64,000 nucleotides of DNA, from positions 18,890,501 to 18,954,500 of the forward strand of contig JAWUZG010000029.1 of assembly GCA_036785705.1 (NCBI GenBank), read 5' to 3'. This document shows positions 51,701 to 58,126 of this stretch, in pieces (within the stretch, counting starts at the first letter, position 1; each line of letters starts with the position of its first letter). The notes under the pieces were generated by a model. The model was given only the letters and a program-made list of their open reading frames with translations. It did no database searches and was not told where the DNA came from. The stretch comes from Acanthornis magna. Lineage: Eukaryota > Chordata > Aves > Passeriformes > Acanthizidae. A program made the translations under genes and the position numbers.

Positions 51701-52578
51701 AAGGAAACTTCAGCGAGAGGTAACTGACTTGGTTTCCTTTTCAGCTGTATGTTCCTTTCAGTCTTGAGCTGCTCTGTCTTTTGCCTCCAAGCTCAGTTTT
51801 TTTGTACTCTTCAGTTACAGCTTTGAAGTGTTTTTTGAGATGACCTTCAAGTCTCAGTGTTACATTCAGAAGACATCTAGCACATTAAAGTAATACTAAC
51901 TACAATTCAATGCTGTAGTTCCTTGAAAGGAAGGATCTAAGTGGTATTTTTTTCTAAATGTGATAACTTGTAGTATTTTGAAGTAATCCTTCTACAAAAA
52001 TTGCTAGAGAGATGAAGTGTCCCTATGGCAACTGACAGCCGGGGAATTTTCCAACTTGCGCCTTAAAGGATTCTGGGAAGAAGCTGTATCTGAGGTGTTG
52101 ATCATTCTTGCTTAAGAGCTGCTATGTCACTAGCATGATGCCTGCTACCTATGATGGGAATACGTATCTGTATGCAAGTAATAATGGTGGAGAGTACTTT
52201 ACCTCGTTACAGGTAAATTGCTTTCATGTAATGGGAGGTTGCAGGCACCTAGTTCTTTTGGAATGAATATGCTTCATGTTTCAGTTGCTTCACAATTATT
52301 TTTAACAATTTAATTCTTTTTCATCTGCCTGCAATAATGAAAGTGTTATATCTTAACTTCTGTGGCACTCTTATGAAACATATAATCCTTGTATTCCTCT
52401 TGCAAAGCTTGAGAACAGTACAAAGTCCAAATAAACTAAAGAGATCATAATTGTTTTCATTTTATAGTTAAGAACAGCACTGGATAAGATAGAAGAGATG
52501 GAGATGACCAATAGCCATTTAATGAAAAGGCTGGAGAAGATGAAGGCAAATAGGACTGCGCTTTTATCTCAACAGTGA
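3667..52578 (+). CDS. LRRFIP2: LRRFIP2, LRR Flightless-interacting protein 2 (gene span, spliced)
   Basis: The spliced coding region is identified by translation of its exons. The start [17 protein letters not shown] is the conserved LRRFIP2 N-terminus, which distinguishes it from the paralogue LRRFIP1. The C-terminus ending in NRTALLSQQ is also LRRFIP-specific. Known biology of the family: a cytoplasmic coiled-coil protein that binds the leucine-rich repeats of Flightless-I and acts in Wnt/Dishevelled and Toll-like receptor (MyD88) signalling. Order of regions: basic N-terminus, a Ser/Arg/Tyr-rich segment encoded by small phase-0 cassette exons (14.7-34 kb), then coiled coil from 34.5 kb to the stop at 52576. 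Including all exons gives about 638 codons. Mammalian isoforms range from roughly 400 to over 700 residues through the same kind of cassette splicing. No frameshift or internal stop was seen in any exon, so the gene appears intact. Confidence 0.95.
7921..7972 (-). mobile_element. Short CR1 LINE 3'-end remnant
   Basis: The + strand reads GGTTTGGAATGGAAGGGACC and then CATCTAGTTCCACC, the reverse complement of the typical CR1 3' tail. Only about 50 bases are recognisable. Confidence 0.6.
10283..11232 (+). mobile_element. Solo LTR of an endogenous retrovirus, 5-bp target duplication
   Basis: The 950-bp block starts TGTTGGAGG and ends GAAGACA. It is flanked on both sides by ATGAG (10278-10282 and 11233-11237), which fixes its borders. 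It is far more GC-rich than the surrounding intron in its 10.4-11.0 kb part. The last 150 bases, with a TATAATAATTCGGAGGGAAG motif and a CAGACACCTGTC end, recur in inverted orientation in the LTR at 16442-17192. The open frames inside are compositional and are not genes. No internal retroviral region is attached, so it is a solo LTR left by recombination. Confidence 0.85.
12470..13747 (+). mobile_element. CR1 LINE fragment with decayed reverse transcriptase and 3' end
   Basis: Frames on the + strand give degraded CR1 reverse transcriptase: [14 protein letters not shown], then [44 protein letters not shown], and [19 protein letters not shown]. The catalytic FADD region is interrupted (FADP then stop). 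The 3' part matches the CR1 tail, ending AAGCCATTCTGTGAC. It is 5' truncated, as is usual for CR1, and inactive through frameshifts and stops. It ends about 200 bases before LRRFIP2 exon 2. Confidence 0.92.
13950..14036 (+). CDS. LRRFIP2: LRRFIP2 coding exon 2
   Basis: Acceptor TTGTAG, donor GAG|GTAGTG, 29 codons in phase 0. The translation runs [18 protein letters not shown] and then [11 protein letters not shown], the signature block shared by LRRFIP1 and LRRFIP2. It joins in frame to the first coding exon (IARE|AEAR). Confidence 0.96.
14715..14756 (+). CDS. LRRFIP2: LRRFIP2 small cassette exon
   Basis: Acceptor TTTCTCAG, donor ATG|GTAGGC, 14 codons in phase 0: [14 protein letters not shown]. 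This corresponds to the DRKW..QKW block that follows the RQQKE motif in long LRRFIP2 isoforms. It is likely skipped in short isoforms. Confidence 0.85.
14872..14935. repeat. TA/CA-rich simple repeat
   Basis: A run of TATATA, ACACAC and TATGTATA units directly borders the truncated end of the CR1 fragment at 14940. Confidence 0.7.
14940..16030 (-). mobile_element. CR1 LINE fragment, minus strand, reverse transcriptase region
   Basis: The minus strand gives [27 protein letters not shown], then [20 protein letters not shown] and [20 protein letters not shown], the CR1 reverse-transcriptase C-terminal region. Further upstream, near 16.0 kb, [10 protein letters not shown] matches the earlier SLTSVPGKI block. 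Stops and frameshifts are present. The normal CR1 3' tail is missing at 14940, where the TA/CA repeat begins. Confidence 0.88.
16442..17192 (-). mobile_element. Solo LTR, minus orientation
   Basis: On the + strand the block starts TGTCTTG and ends CAAGACA, a perfect 7-bp terminal inverted pair. It is flanked by CTCAC and CTTAC, which fits a 5-bp target duplication with one change. Its 16450-16600 part is the reverse complement of the end of the LTR at 10283-11232, with the CCTCCGAATTATTATAA motif, so the two share their R/U5 region. Its other half differs. It contains two similar copies of a motif reading CTTGATGGCC followed by TTAGCAGAGATAGCC, near 16950 and 17040. Confidence 0.8.
17713..17731. 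repeat. Poly-C tract
   Basis: Nearly pure cytosine run broken by one G, in an otherwise AT-rich intron. Confidence 0.9.
18784..18837 (+). CDS. LRRFIP2: LRRFIP2 small cassette exon
   Basis: Acceptor TTCTCAG, donor TTG|GTTTGT, 18 codons in phase 0: [18 protein letters not shown]. This continues the QKWM of the exon at 14715 into the ED.ERARYS block of long LRRFIP2 isoforms. The donor is suboptimal, which fits alternative inclusion. Confidence 0.85.
19951..20019 (+). CDS. LRRFIP2: Probable LRRFIP2 Ser/Arg-rich cassette exon
   Basis: Acceptor TATTCTCAAG, then 23 open codons in phase 0 beginning [19 protein letters not shown] and ending DLGC before a GTAACC donor. The composition fits the variable serine-rich segment and it lies in the right place and strand. 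The donor is weak and two alternative GT sites directly upstream would break the frame, so the exact 3' border is uncertain. Confidence 0.55.
22517..22985 (-). mobile_element. Probable LTR of passerine type, minus orientation
   Basis: The block is more GC-rich than its surroundings. It contains a reverse-strand polyadenylation signal near 22563 (TTTATT on the + strand) followed by GAGAGCTGCAGGGATAGCTC, and phrases such as ACCCTGGAAAACTCCCAATG that I associate with songbird LTRs. Ends are estimated because no target duplication was found. Confidence 0.5.
25136..25210 (+). CDS. LRRFIP2: LRRFIP2 cassette exon
   Basis: A long pyrimidine tract and CCTTCAG acceptor, donor CGG|GTCTGT, 25 codons in phase 0: [15 protein letters not shown] followed by [10 protein letters not shown]. 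The Ser/Tyr-rich sequence fits the variable middle of LRRFIP proteins. No stop in frame. Confidence 0.82.
25780..26347 (-). mobile_element. Solo LTR with perfect 5-bp target duplication
   Basis: The 568-bp block has TGTCC...GGACA ends and is flanked by ATTGA on both sides (25775-25779 and 26348-26352). On the minus strand an AATAAA lies near 25890, upstream of a GC-rich R/U5 that ends TCCCGGGACA-like, which sets its orientation. It is strikingly GC-rich for this intron (26.0-26.3 kb). No internal retroviral region is present. It is inserted between two LRRFIP2 cassette exons. Confidence 0.88.
26527..26574 (+). CDS. LRRFIP2: Probable LRRFIP2 microexon
   Basis: Acceptor AAATTATAG, 16 codons in phase 0 reading [16 protein letters not shown], donor GGA|GTTAGT. 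The composition and phase fit the cassette series. If the donor is not used, the frame ends six codons later at a TAA (26587), so readthrough would give an early C-terminus. Confidence 0.6.
26972..27028 (+). repeat. Two-copy 29-bp tandem duplication
   Basis: The unit CAAGTTAATCCAAGCATACT plus AAATAACAG occurs twice in immediate succession with no mismatch over 28 bases. This looks like a recent slippage or short duplication in an intron. Confidence 0.95.
28248..28301 (+). CDS. LRRFIP2: LRRFIP2 cassette exon
   Basis: Acceptor TTTCTTTAG, donor GTG|GTGAGC, 18 codons in phase 0: [18 protein letters not shown]. Ser/Arg-rich, consistent with the variable region. Confidence 0.85.
28302..30888 (+). 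other. LRRFIP2 intron
   Basis: AT-rich intron with the microsatellite at 29.2 kb. Nothing else recognised. Confidence 0.7.
29220..29300. repeat. ATAC/ATAG tetranucleotide microsatellite
   Basis: Interrupted runs of ATAC, ATAG and GTAC units over about 80 bases. The overlapping open frames are low-complexity artefacts. Confidence 0.9.
30889..30996 (+). CDS. LRRFIP2: LRRFIP2 exon encoding the [16 protein letters not shown] block
   Basis: Acceptor TTTTGAAG, donor AGT|GTGAGT, 36 codons in phase 0. The translation begins [17 protein letters not shown] and continues [19 protein letters not shown]. This block is characteristic of long LRRFIP2 isoforms, just upstream of the constitutive exon at 33311. 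It is rich in Ser and Asp. Confidence 0.92.
30997..33310 (+). other. LRRFIP2 intron
   Basis: Mostly AT-rich. Positions 31836-32100 are more GC-rich, with a 105-codon frame (start [18 protein letters not shown]) that I do not recognise. It is probably a decayed repeat. Confidence 0.6.
33311..33355 (+). CDS. LRRFIP2: LRRFIP2 exon ([15 protein letters not shown])
   Basis: Acceptor CTTTCAG, donor AGG|GTAAGA, 15 codons in phase 0. It corresponds to the LDEKSDKQYAENYTR position of mammalian LRRFIP2 but is clearly diverged there. It follows RQQKE directly in short isoforms. Confidence 0.9.
34016..34129 (+). CDS. LRRFIP2: LRRFIP2 exon with the [14 protein letters not shown] motif
   Basis: Acceptor TTTTTTAAG, donor CGG|GTAAAT, 38 codons in phase 0. 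The translation includes [18 protein letters not shown] followed by [10 protein letters not shown], matching the conserved segment that leads into the coiled coil. Confidence 0.95.
34532..34603 (+). CDS. LRRFIP2: LRRFIP2 coiled-coil cassette exon
   Basis: Acceptor TCCTGCAG, donor AAG|GTATCA, 24 codons in phase 0: [17 protein letters not shown] followed by QGLKELK. It encodes three heptads that extend the coiled coil. The equivalent exon is optional in LRRFIP family transcripts. Confidence 0.88.
35190..35805. repeat. Unidentified GC-richer block, probably an LTR-like repeat
   Basis: This block stands out in composition from the flanking intron. It carries a 164-codon + frame (35309-35803, beginning [16 protein letters not shown]) and shorter frames on both strands. 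The + frame is rich in Ser, Pro, His and Trp, with no domain that I recognise and no splice context. The wording of the DNA (for example GGCCAGTCACCTGGCTGG) resembles songbird LTR sequence. I could not find borders or a target duplication. Confidence 0.45.
37760..37925 (+). mobile_element. CR1-like LINE 3' remnant
   Basis: The phrases TTGGACCAGATGGCATTCAG and ATCTCTGCCAACCTAAAT are a decayed CR1 3' end in + orientation. The 5' border is estimated. Confidence 0.6.
38988..39052 (-). mobile_element. Short CR1 3'-end remnant, minus strand
   Basis: GGAATGGACTTTAAAGATCA followed by TGTAGTCGCAACC matches a diverged reverse complement of the CR1 tail. Confidence 0.55.
39748..39918 (+). CDS. LRRFIP2: LRRFIP2 core coiled-coil exon
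   Basis: Acceptor ATCTGTAG, donor AAG|GTATTT, 57 codons in phase 0. The translation begins [20 protein letters not shown] and ends [11 protein letters not shown]. This is the most conserved LRRFIP coiled-coil exon and shows regular heptads. Confidence 0.97.
40200..40292 (+). CDS. LRRFIP2: LRRFIP2 core coiled-coil exon
   Basis: Acceptor TTAATATAG, donor GAG|GTATGT, 31 codons in phase 0: [16 protein letters not shown] followed by [15 protein letters not shown]. It matches the conserved [14 protein letters not shown] block. Confidence 0.97.
40293..42263 (+). other. LRRFIP2 intron
   Basis: AT-rich. No gene or repeat recognised. Confidence 0.7.
42264..42356 (+). CDS. LRRFIP2: LRRFIP2 coiled-coil cassette exon
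   Basis: Acceptor TACTACAG, donor GGG|GTATGA, 31 codons in phase 0: [17 protein letters not shown] followed by [14 protein letters not shown]. The paralogue LRRFIP1 has the same ENQRMQ...WKDKKIG exon. It is optional in LRRFIP2 transcripts. Confidence 0.92.
42357..45736 (+). other. LRRFIP2 intron
   Basis: AT-rich. It contains one exon-like segment at 44366-44505, listed separately. Confidence 0.7.
44366..44505 (+). other. Exon-like open segment inside an LRRFIP2 intron
   Basis: A strong pyrimidine tract ending CCCCATCAG precedes 140 bases ending at a consensus AAATG|GTGAGT donor. One frame is open throughout: [17 protein letters not shown], then [17 protein letters not shown]. Joining it to the preceding phase-0 exon would instead read the frame that stops after about nine codons, so inclusion would truncate LRRFIP2. 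It may be a poison exon, an exon of another transcript, or chance. Confidence 0.3.
45737..45838 (+). CDS. LRRFIP2: LRRFIP2 coiled-coil cassette exon
   Basis: Acceptor GAGCCCAG, donor CAG|GTATGT, 34 codons in phase 0: [19 protein letters not shown] followed by [15 protein letters not shown]. It continues WKDKKIG from the exon at 42264, as in LRRFIP1, so these two exons probably travel together. Confidence 0.92.
46090..46222 (+). CDS. LRRFIP2: LRRFIP2 exon with the [15 protein letters not shown] motif
   Basis: Acceptor CATTTTTAG, donor CTAG|GTAAAA. It carries 44 codons plus one base, so it ends in phase 1. The translation begins [20 protein letters not shown] and ends [14 protein letters not shown]. 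The non-coiled [15 protein letters not shown] motif is an LRRFIP hallmark. Confidence 0.97.
46223..47515 (+). other. LRRFIP2 intron
   Basis: AT-rich. No gene or clear repeat recognised. Confidence 0.7.
47516..47565 (+). CDS. LRRFIP2: LRRFIP2 coiled-coil exon
   Basis: Acceptor GGTTTTAG, donor CAG|GTAAGA. The first two bases complete the split Asp codon, then [16 protein letters not shown] follows and ends in phase 0. Confidence 0.96.
47566..49537 (+). other. LRRFIP2 intron
   Basis: Apart from the LTR-like block at 47.6-48.2 kb, no gene or repeat was recognised. Confidence 0.65.
47637..48168 (-). mobile_element. Probable LTR-like insertion, minus orientation
   Basis: A GC-richer block interrupts the intron. 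It is flanked by identical 9-base copies of ATAAGCAAT (47628-47636 and 48169-48177). On the minus strand an AATAAA near 47870 is followed by a GC-rich tail, as in an LTR R/U5. The ends are not a clean TG/CA pair and a 9-bp duplication is unusual for retroviral LTRs, so the exact borders and class are uncertain. Confidence 0.55.
49538..49658 (+). CDS. LRRFIP2: LRRFIP2 coiled-coil exon
   Basis: Acceptor TTTTCCAG, donor CAAA|GTAGGT. It has 40 codons plus one base and ends in phase 1. The translation begins [20 protein letters not shown] and ends [11 protein letters not shown]. It matches the conserved [13 protein letters not shown] and LQ.IEMQ blocks. Confidence 0.97.
49659..50636 (+). other. 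LRRFIP2 intron
   Basis: AT-rich. Nothing recognised. Confidence 0.7.
50637..50716 (+). CDS. LRRFIP2: LRRFIP2 coiled-coil exon
   Basis: Acceptor TGTCTAG, donor AAT|GTAAGT. It completes the split Arg codon, then reads [15 protein letters not shown] followed by [11 protein letters not shown] and ends in phase 0. Confidence 0.97.
50717..51614 (+). other. LRRFIP2 intron
   Basis: No gene or repeat recognised. Confidence 0.7.
51615..51719 (+). CDS. LRRFIP2: LRRFIP2 coiled-coil exon
   Basis: Acceptor GTTTACAG, donor GAG|GTAACT, 35 codons in phase 0: [20 protein letters not shown] followed by [15 protein letters not shown]. Conserved with mammalian LRRFIP2. Confidence 0.97.
51720..52467 (+). other. 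Last LRRFIP2 intron
   Basis: No gene or repeat recognised. Confidence 0.7.
52468..52578 (+). CDS. LRRFIP2: LRRFIP2 terminal coding exon and stop
   Basis: Acceptor TTTTATAG, then 36 codons beginning [20 protein letters not shown] and ending [12 protein letters not shown], followed by TGA at 52576-52578. The ending is the conserved LRRFIP C-terminus. Confidence 0.97.
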   Translation, partial: LRTALDKIEEMEMTNSHLMKRLEKMKANRTALLSQQ

Positions 52579-53970
52579 AATGGAAATTGAAAATACAATG
52601 CACTGCTCCTTGAATAACTAGTCCCTAGCTTGTTTATAAATACAGACTTTCATTGGCACAAAATATATGAACACTGAGCTGTTCACTGGTGGTTTAGTTT
52701 CATAATTGACATACTTTTTGTAATTTATGAGAGAGTGAAATGTAGTTTGAATTTCCATGTGAATGACAGCAATTTTTCAGTAGTGTTTGATTCTAGAGTC
52801 AAAGATGGAGCACAATGCTGTATGTTTTTACAACTGTGGAATCAAGTTTACTCATGATCTCTTTTGGCTTCTTTTTAATGATGCTTGATACTCAGAGACA
52901 GCTGCATGAATTCAAGATACTGTATTGTGAAACTAACATATACTTGCTTAAGACATCACACAGCACAAGTGCCTTTTATCTGGTGCAATTTAGACTTCAT
53001 TGTTGAAATAACCTTTGAAACCAGATAGCATTTTATTTTAAGATACATTTGGGGTATTCCCTAAACTTTATACATTTTGAAAATACATTTTTAAAAATAT
53101 TTAAATTTATAAGAAGAAATAGGGACTGTATATAAAGATCTGCGTCTTTTGCATGGGCACATCTGACTTCCATGTAATTTTGTCAAATACTAGCCGCTGA
53201 TACTCTTAGTATTAAGAGTGCAGATTTAAAAACTGAAGTTGTTCACCATCAAATTATGTGTCATCTGCTTAAGTGAAAATTGAAATTATATGGTGGGAGG
53301 AAGGAGGTGAGAAATGTGGCTAAGGAGTTTATTAAATGGACACTTTACTGACCAAAACTGGATGTTTTGTGTTTTCTTTTGAATACTGAGATGCTAACAG
53401 GACAGAGCAAGATCTGTAGAATAGTAAAATCTGATGTTCATATTCTTAACAAGTATCTTTTTGCCTTTGAAAGAGTGAGTTTGAATTCTTTTTTCTGAAT
53501 CTAGTCTGCTACTGACAATACTGCCATGGAGCAGAGGAGCTGCACAAGGAAGAAGGCATTTTCTGGAATTGTGTGATTTTTTTGTCTGTAGACAGTGAAT
53601 ACTGTTAAGATATTCACTCTTCAGGCTGGCGCATCACAAGTAGAAAATCAGTAGCACCTGCAGTGGCAATTCTGAAGTGTTTGAAGTGGCATTGCCCCTA
53701 TGATGAACTTTTCTTAAGATCAGCAGGAGCCTTGGTCTGAGATGAAGTTTTTTTGGACTTGTATCAGGTGTTTTCCTCTTAGAAATTGCTATTCTTTGGG
53801 AGTATTTCCCAAAGCAAGGCAGGTTTCAGGACCTTTGCAATCCAGAGGGTTAGTAACTCTGCTTGACCAGAGCTGCTTTCAAAGAACAGCCATCTTGACA
53901 ATGCAAAACTAAAGCTTTGTGTCTCTGGATGTCTTCTGGACTTGGAAAATAAAATTCTTTCCCTGATGAG
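52579..53970 (+). other. LRRFIP2: LRRFIP2 3' untranslated region
   Basis: The sequence is continuous with the last coding exon and has no further acceptor that I would use. The end is set by the AATAAA at 53948-53953 and is therefore inferred. Other AATAAA sites further on (near 54765) could give longer forms. Confidence 0.65.
53948..53953 (+). terminator. Candidate polyadenylation signal of LRRFIP2
   Basis: A canonical AATAAA about 1.37 kb after the stop codon. Cleavage would fall about 15-25 bases downstream. Confidence 0.55.
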
Positions 53971-55780
53971 ATACCTTGTAAGTAGCAGATCTACTTAGGC
54001 CTGCTTCTTAAATAGGACACAATTACAGTTTGGCGCTCACATGGTCTGTGCTGTTAACTCTGCTTTTTTGTTGTGTACTTACTCAGTAGAAACTCTTGAC
54101 TCTTGATTAGTTCTTAATGGTAGGCATTCTGAAGATAAATTGATACTTTGGAGGTTTTAATTGTGTTCATGTGTACAAAACTCTGCTAAAACCTTATTTG
54201 GCATGTGGTAGGGGACCCTATCGTCTCATTCACTTCCTGTAAACCACTCCATTGAAGCTGGACATTTTATGGCATAGGGAAAACTGCAGTTTCAATATTA
54301 AACCATGCCAGTCAGATAAGGACTTTTTCTGGGGTAGAGGTAAAGCATCAGTACATTCTTTCTTAAAATCAAGATTTCTAGTAGTTTTTTTAAAGAAAAA
54401 ATAGGAGTTCTGTTAGCATGGGCACGTTAATTGAAGAGATTCCAAAGTTCTTGCTACCATAAAATTAAAGCAAATTCAACAGAATATCCAGAACTAGATT
54501 CCCAATGGGAGGTACCAGGAAAAGCAGTAGCAAGGGAAAAAAAAAAAAGATATGGTTATTTTGTCTTGATACAAGTATAGACATGAAAAAAAAAGTTTTA
54601 AGTAATGATGAATGACAATTGAATAGCAATATGGAGAGCTTTTTTAAAATTTATTTTTACCAAAGCACTATTTATTTAATCAGAACCAGAGAACCAATGA
54701 ATCTGTGACAGGCAAATGTACAGAACATGACGGATTGCTGGAGACCATACACTGTTGGGCAAATAAAAAACAAGCATTAGGTGTAATAATGGAAAGCTTA
54801 TAGAAAAAAATTACTATATTTGGTCAGTTCAGCTGGGGTTTGGTTGAGAAAAAAGTGTAAGTTGTGTTTAATTATATTACTCAGATAATTTTATAGATGC
54901 TTGCAAGGGGACAGGGACAATTATTAGTACCTTTTACATGCAGGGTTGTACAAACTTACTGCTCACAGAAAAGCACGAGGTTAGTAGAAGGTAGACCTAA
55001 AGATAACTAACATGGCATAATACCATTTTTTTGTTTTATTGAGTGTGGGAATCGTAGGTACATAGTAAGAGCTACTTCACCGTGAGACCAACTTCTTGTT
55101 CTCAATTCTCACAGTAGCTCTATGGTTCAAAACAAGCAGGAATTCATAAGAGATAGCCAGCTTCATGCAGGTGGTGTTTTTCCAAGATGTTCTGGCTGTA
55201 GGTAGCCAATGACATTGTGGGGTGGTGAATTGAGAGCCAATGGATGTGTGATATGAAAGTTAGAAAATAGTATAAAAGGCTCTGGAAAATAAAGAGTTAC
55301 TTCTTCCTTTCCTCTGACCAAGAAGCTGTTGTGGTGAACTTTTTTGTGTCATGACTGTCTCTGATAGCCACAATTGAGGGCATGTTTTTTTTAACACCAG
55401 CATGGTTTGTCCTTCCCTTAAGTTTATGGGGGTTTGTTTGATCTGTGGAGGGCTGTTAGGGCTGGGTGGAAAGATTTGGTGCATGTTGTTAGGGGAAAGA
55501 CAGCAGCATCAAAAGGTATGTGCCTGCATGGCAGTTCAGAGTCACTGAAGTAGCTACTGCAGTTTGAAACAACAGCTGTGGTTTCATTTTTCAGGTTTCT
55601 TAACGCTTTTCCAGCTTCAATAGCCAGTGTGTAAAGGACACAAAAAGATTAGCCTAGGGGAAGGGGATCAAAAGCTTGGAAAAGGATGAAAGAAATACTC
55701 TGATTACAAAGTTTTACTTTTGACAGCAAATAAACACCCCATCATCACCACCAAATTTACAGGCTGAGTGATGCTGTTTT
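53971..55780. other. Intergenic stretch downstream of LRRFIP2
   Basis: AT-rich, without a recognisable gene. Part of it (about 55020-55400) looks like an LTR and is listed separately. Confidence 0.6.
55020..55400 (+). mobile_element. Possible LTR with TATA box and polyadenylation signal
   Basis: A TATAAAAGGCTC motif near 55271 is followed 16 bases later by AATAAAGAG and a pyrimidine-rich CTTCTTCCTTTCCTCTGACC. This spacing is typical of the promoter and R region of an avian LTR. The ends were not found. Confidence 0.4.
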
Positions 55781-55965
55781 GCTGTGATGAGGTGCTGGTA
55801 CTCTGGGGAGAGAAACCAGAAAATGGTCAGTTGGTGAAGGCTCCTGTCCAGCCTTCTCCATTTACAGTGCCTGGCCATGCTCTGGGTGTGCTCAGAGTTG
55901 CACCCAAACCTCTCAATCAGTTCTCCATTCTGAAAGAAAGCAACATGGCAGGACTTGTACCACCT

Positions 55966-56657
55966 TGTGGTGGTTTTGACTTGGCCCAGTTTTTGCCAGT
56001 GAGTAGGGTGGGGTACAAAGATGGCTCCTGCATGTCCTGAGTAAAGATTCTGGAAATTTCTCCACCATGTCCAGCAGAGCCAATCTCTGATGGCTCTGAA
56101 GATGATGGACATGCTGCTGGCCAAGACTGGGTCAATTAGAGATGTTAGTTACGCCTCTGTGAAAACATATTTAAGAAGAAATCAAAACAATGTGAGCACG
56201 CACTTCTTTTTAGCCAGAGGAGGAGAAGGAGGAGGTAAAAATATGTGAGGGAAACAACATGGAGGCACCAAGGTCAGTGGAGAAGGTGGGGGAGGATGTA
56301 CTCCAGGCGCTGGACCTGAAAACCCTCTGCCAGCCATGGTGAAGACCATGGGGGAGCAGGTGGTCCCCCTGCAGCCCATGGAGTCCAGGGGATGCAGAGA
56401 ACCACCCACAGCCCGTGGGGAGGTGCCCATGCCAGAGGAGCAGGTGGATGCCTGCAGGTAGCTGTGATCCAGTGGGAGTCCCAGAGACTGAGAGTTGCAA
56501 AGGCCTTGCAAGAGAGAGAAAGGCCTTGCTCTTGGGATGGAAACAGCCTGGCCTCGGCTTGGAATTCTGCGACCTGGACAGAAGAATCTCGGACAGCAGC
56601 AGATTTCGGGTGGGATGCTTCTCGTGAGATTGGACCCACGCCAAAGAAGTTCGCAGA
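55966..56657 (+). repeat. Left inverted arm of the foldback element
   Basis: Reverse complement of 57434-58126. The outer part is almost unchanged between arms. The inner part (56380-56657) shows several substitutions and small indels, for example near 56385 and 56530. Confidence 0.9.
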
Positions 56658-56984
56658 ATTGTGATGGACTGACCTAAGAGAAAAAAAAACCCACACCCTG
56701 CCCCTGCCCCGGAGTTGATGGTCCACCAAAAAATGTTGTGTGTTTGACCCTGCTAAATGCCAGGCACCTACGACGTTTGCTCTCTCCACTCTCTCCTGCT
56801 GCAGCTATGCAGAGGGGAGGGGAAAAAAACTAAGAAAAACACGCTGGACTCATGAGTTGAGACAAGATCACTGCTAGGCTGCACTGGAGAGGGCAAGAGG
56901 CAGGCGGGAAACTTAAGGTTGCAAAGTCATTTATTAATCTAACAGAGTCGGAGGATAAATCAGAGGCAAAAATAAACTCTTAAG

Positions 56985-57375
56985 ACACCGTTTCTTCACC
57001 CACCCCCCTTCCCTCTTAAGGCACCGCTTCTTAGCTCACCCCTTCCCTCCTTCCAACTAACCAACAACTCCGGGGCAGGGGCAGGGTGTGGGGTTTTTTT
57101 CTCTTAGGTCAGTCCATCACAATTCTTCTACCTACAGACACTGTTTCTCTACTCACCCCCTCCCTCCATCCAACCAACAGATCTGGGCTGGGGCAAGGTA
57201 TGTGGCTTTTCTTAGTCAGTCCAACACCACAATTCTTCTGCTACAAATGTTGTTTCTCTACTCAACCCCCCTCCCTGCTAAGGCCATTTCTCAGCTCACC
57301 CCCTCCCTCCTTCCTTCCAACCAACAGCTCCGGGGTGGGGGCAGGGTATGAGGGTTTCCTTTGGTCAGGGTCAGT
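56985..57375 (+). repeat. Three-copy GC-rich tandem array in the spacer
   Basis: A unit of about 110-150 bases repeats three times. Each unit contains an ACTCACCCCCTCCCTCC-like stretch, a CCAACCAACAG box, a CTCCGGGGCAGGGGCAGG-like box, and then GTCAGTCCA. The box positions are near 57065, 57175 and 57322. The first unit is also mirrored by 56657-56716 on the other strand. Confidence 0.75.
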
Positions 57376-57433
57376 CCATCAGGAGGAAGAGTCGTCTACT
57401 TAGCCATGGGGTCCCTCCCACGAGAGACAGTCC

Positions 57434-58126
57434 TCTGCGAACTTCTTTGGCGTGGGTCCAATCTCACGAGAAGCATCCCACCCGAAATCTGCTGCTGTCC
57501 GAGATTCTTCTGTCCAGGCTGCAGAAGTCCAAGCCGAGGCCAGGCTATTTCCATCCCGGGAACAAGGCCTTTCTCTCTCTTGCAAGGCCTTTGCAACTCT
57601 CAGTCTCTGGGACTCCCACTGGATCACAGTTTCCTGCAGGCATCCACCTGCTCCTCTGGCATGGGCACCTCCCCACGGGCTGTGGGTGGTTCTCTGCATC
57701 CCTGTGGACTCCATAGGCTGCAGGGGGACCACCTGCTCCCCCATGGTCTTCACCATGGCTGGCAGAGGGTTTTCAGGTCCAGCGCCTGGAGTACATCCTC
57801 CCCCACCTTCTCCACTGACCTTGGTGCCTCCATGTTGTTTCCCTCACATATTTTTACCTCCTCCTTCTCCTCCTCTGGCTAAAAAGAAGTGCGTGCTCAC
57901 ATTGTTTTGATTTCTTCTTAAATGTGTTTTCACAGAGGCGTAACTAACATCTCTAATTGACCCAGTCTTGGCCAGCAGCATGTCCATCATCTTCAGAGCC
58001 ATCAGAGATTGGCTCTGCTGGACATGGTGGAGAAATTTCCAGAATCTTTACTCAGGACATGCAGGAGCCATCTTTGTACCCCACCCTACTCACTGGCAAA
58101 AACTGGGCCAAGTCAAAACCACCACA
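57434..58126 (-). repeat. Right inverted arm of the foldback element
   Basis: Mirror copy of 55966-56657, of equal length within one base. It carries the mirrored 100-170-codon frames noted on the left arm, which is why the same peptides appear on opposite strands. Confidence 0.9.

Larger units (their letters stand above)
55966..58126. mobile_element. 2.16-kb foldback element with ~692-bp inverted arms and 5-bp target duplication
   Basis: The element starts TGTGGTGGTTTTGAC, ends with its exact reverse complement, and is flanked on both sides by CACCT (55961-55965 and 58127-58131). The arms 55966-56657 and 57434-58126 are reverse complements with only a handful of differences. The first 200 bases read identically and the first difference I see is a single base near 56168. 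The 776-bp spacer contains an LTR-like region (AATAAA on each strand near 56934 and 56971) and tandem GC-rich units. The long mirrored open frames in both arms are low-complexity or out-of-frame readings of the same DNA. No transposase, reverse transcriptase or other coding domain is recognisable, so it is probably non-autonomous. It sits in the last intron of the PIM1-like copy 2. Confidence 0.85.
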
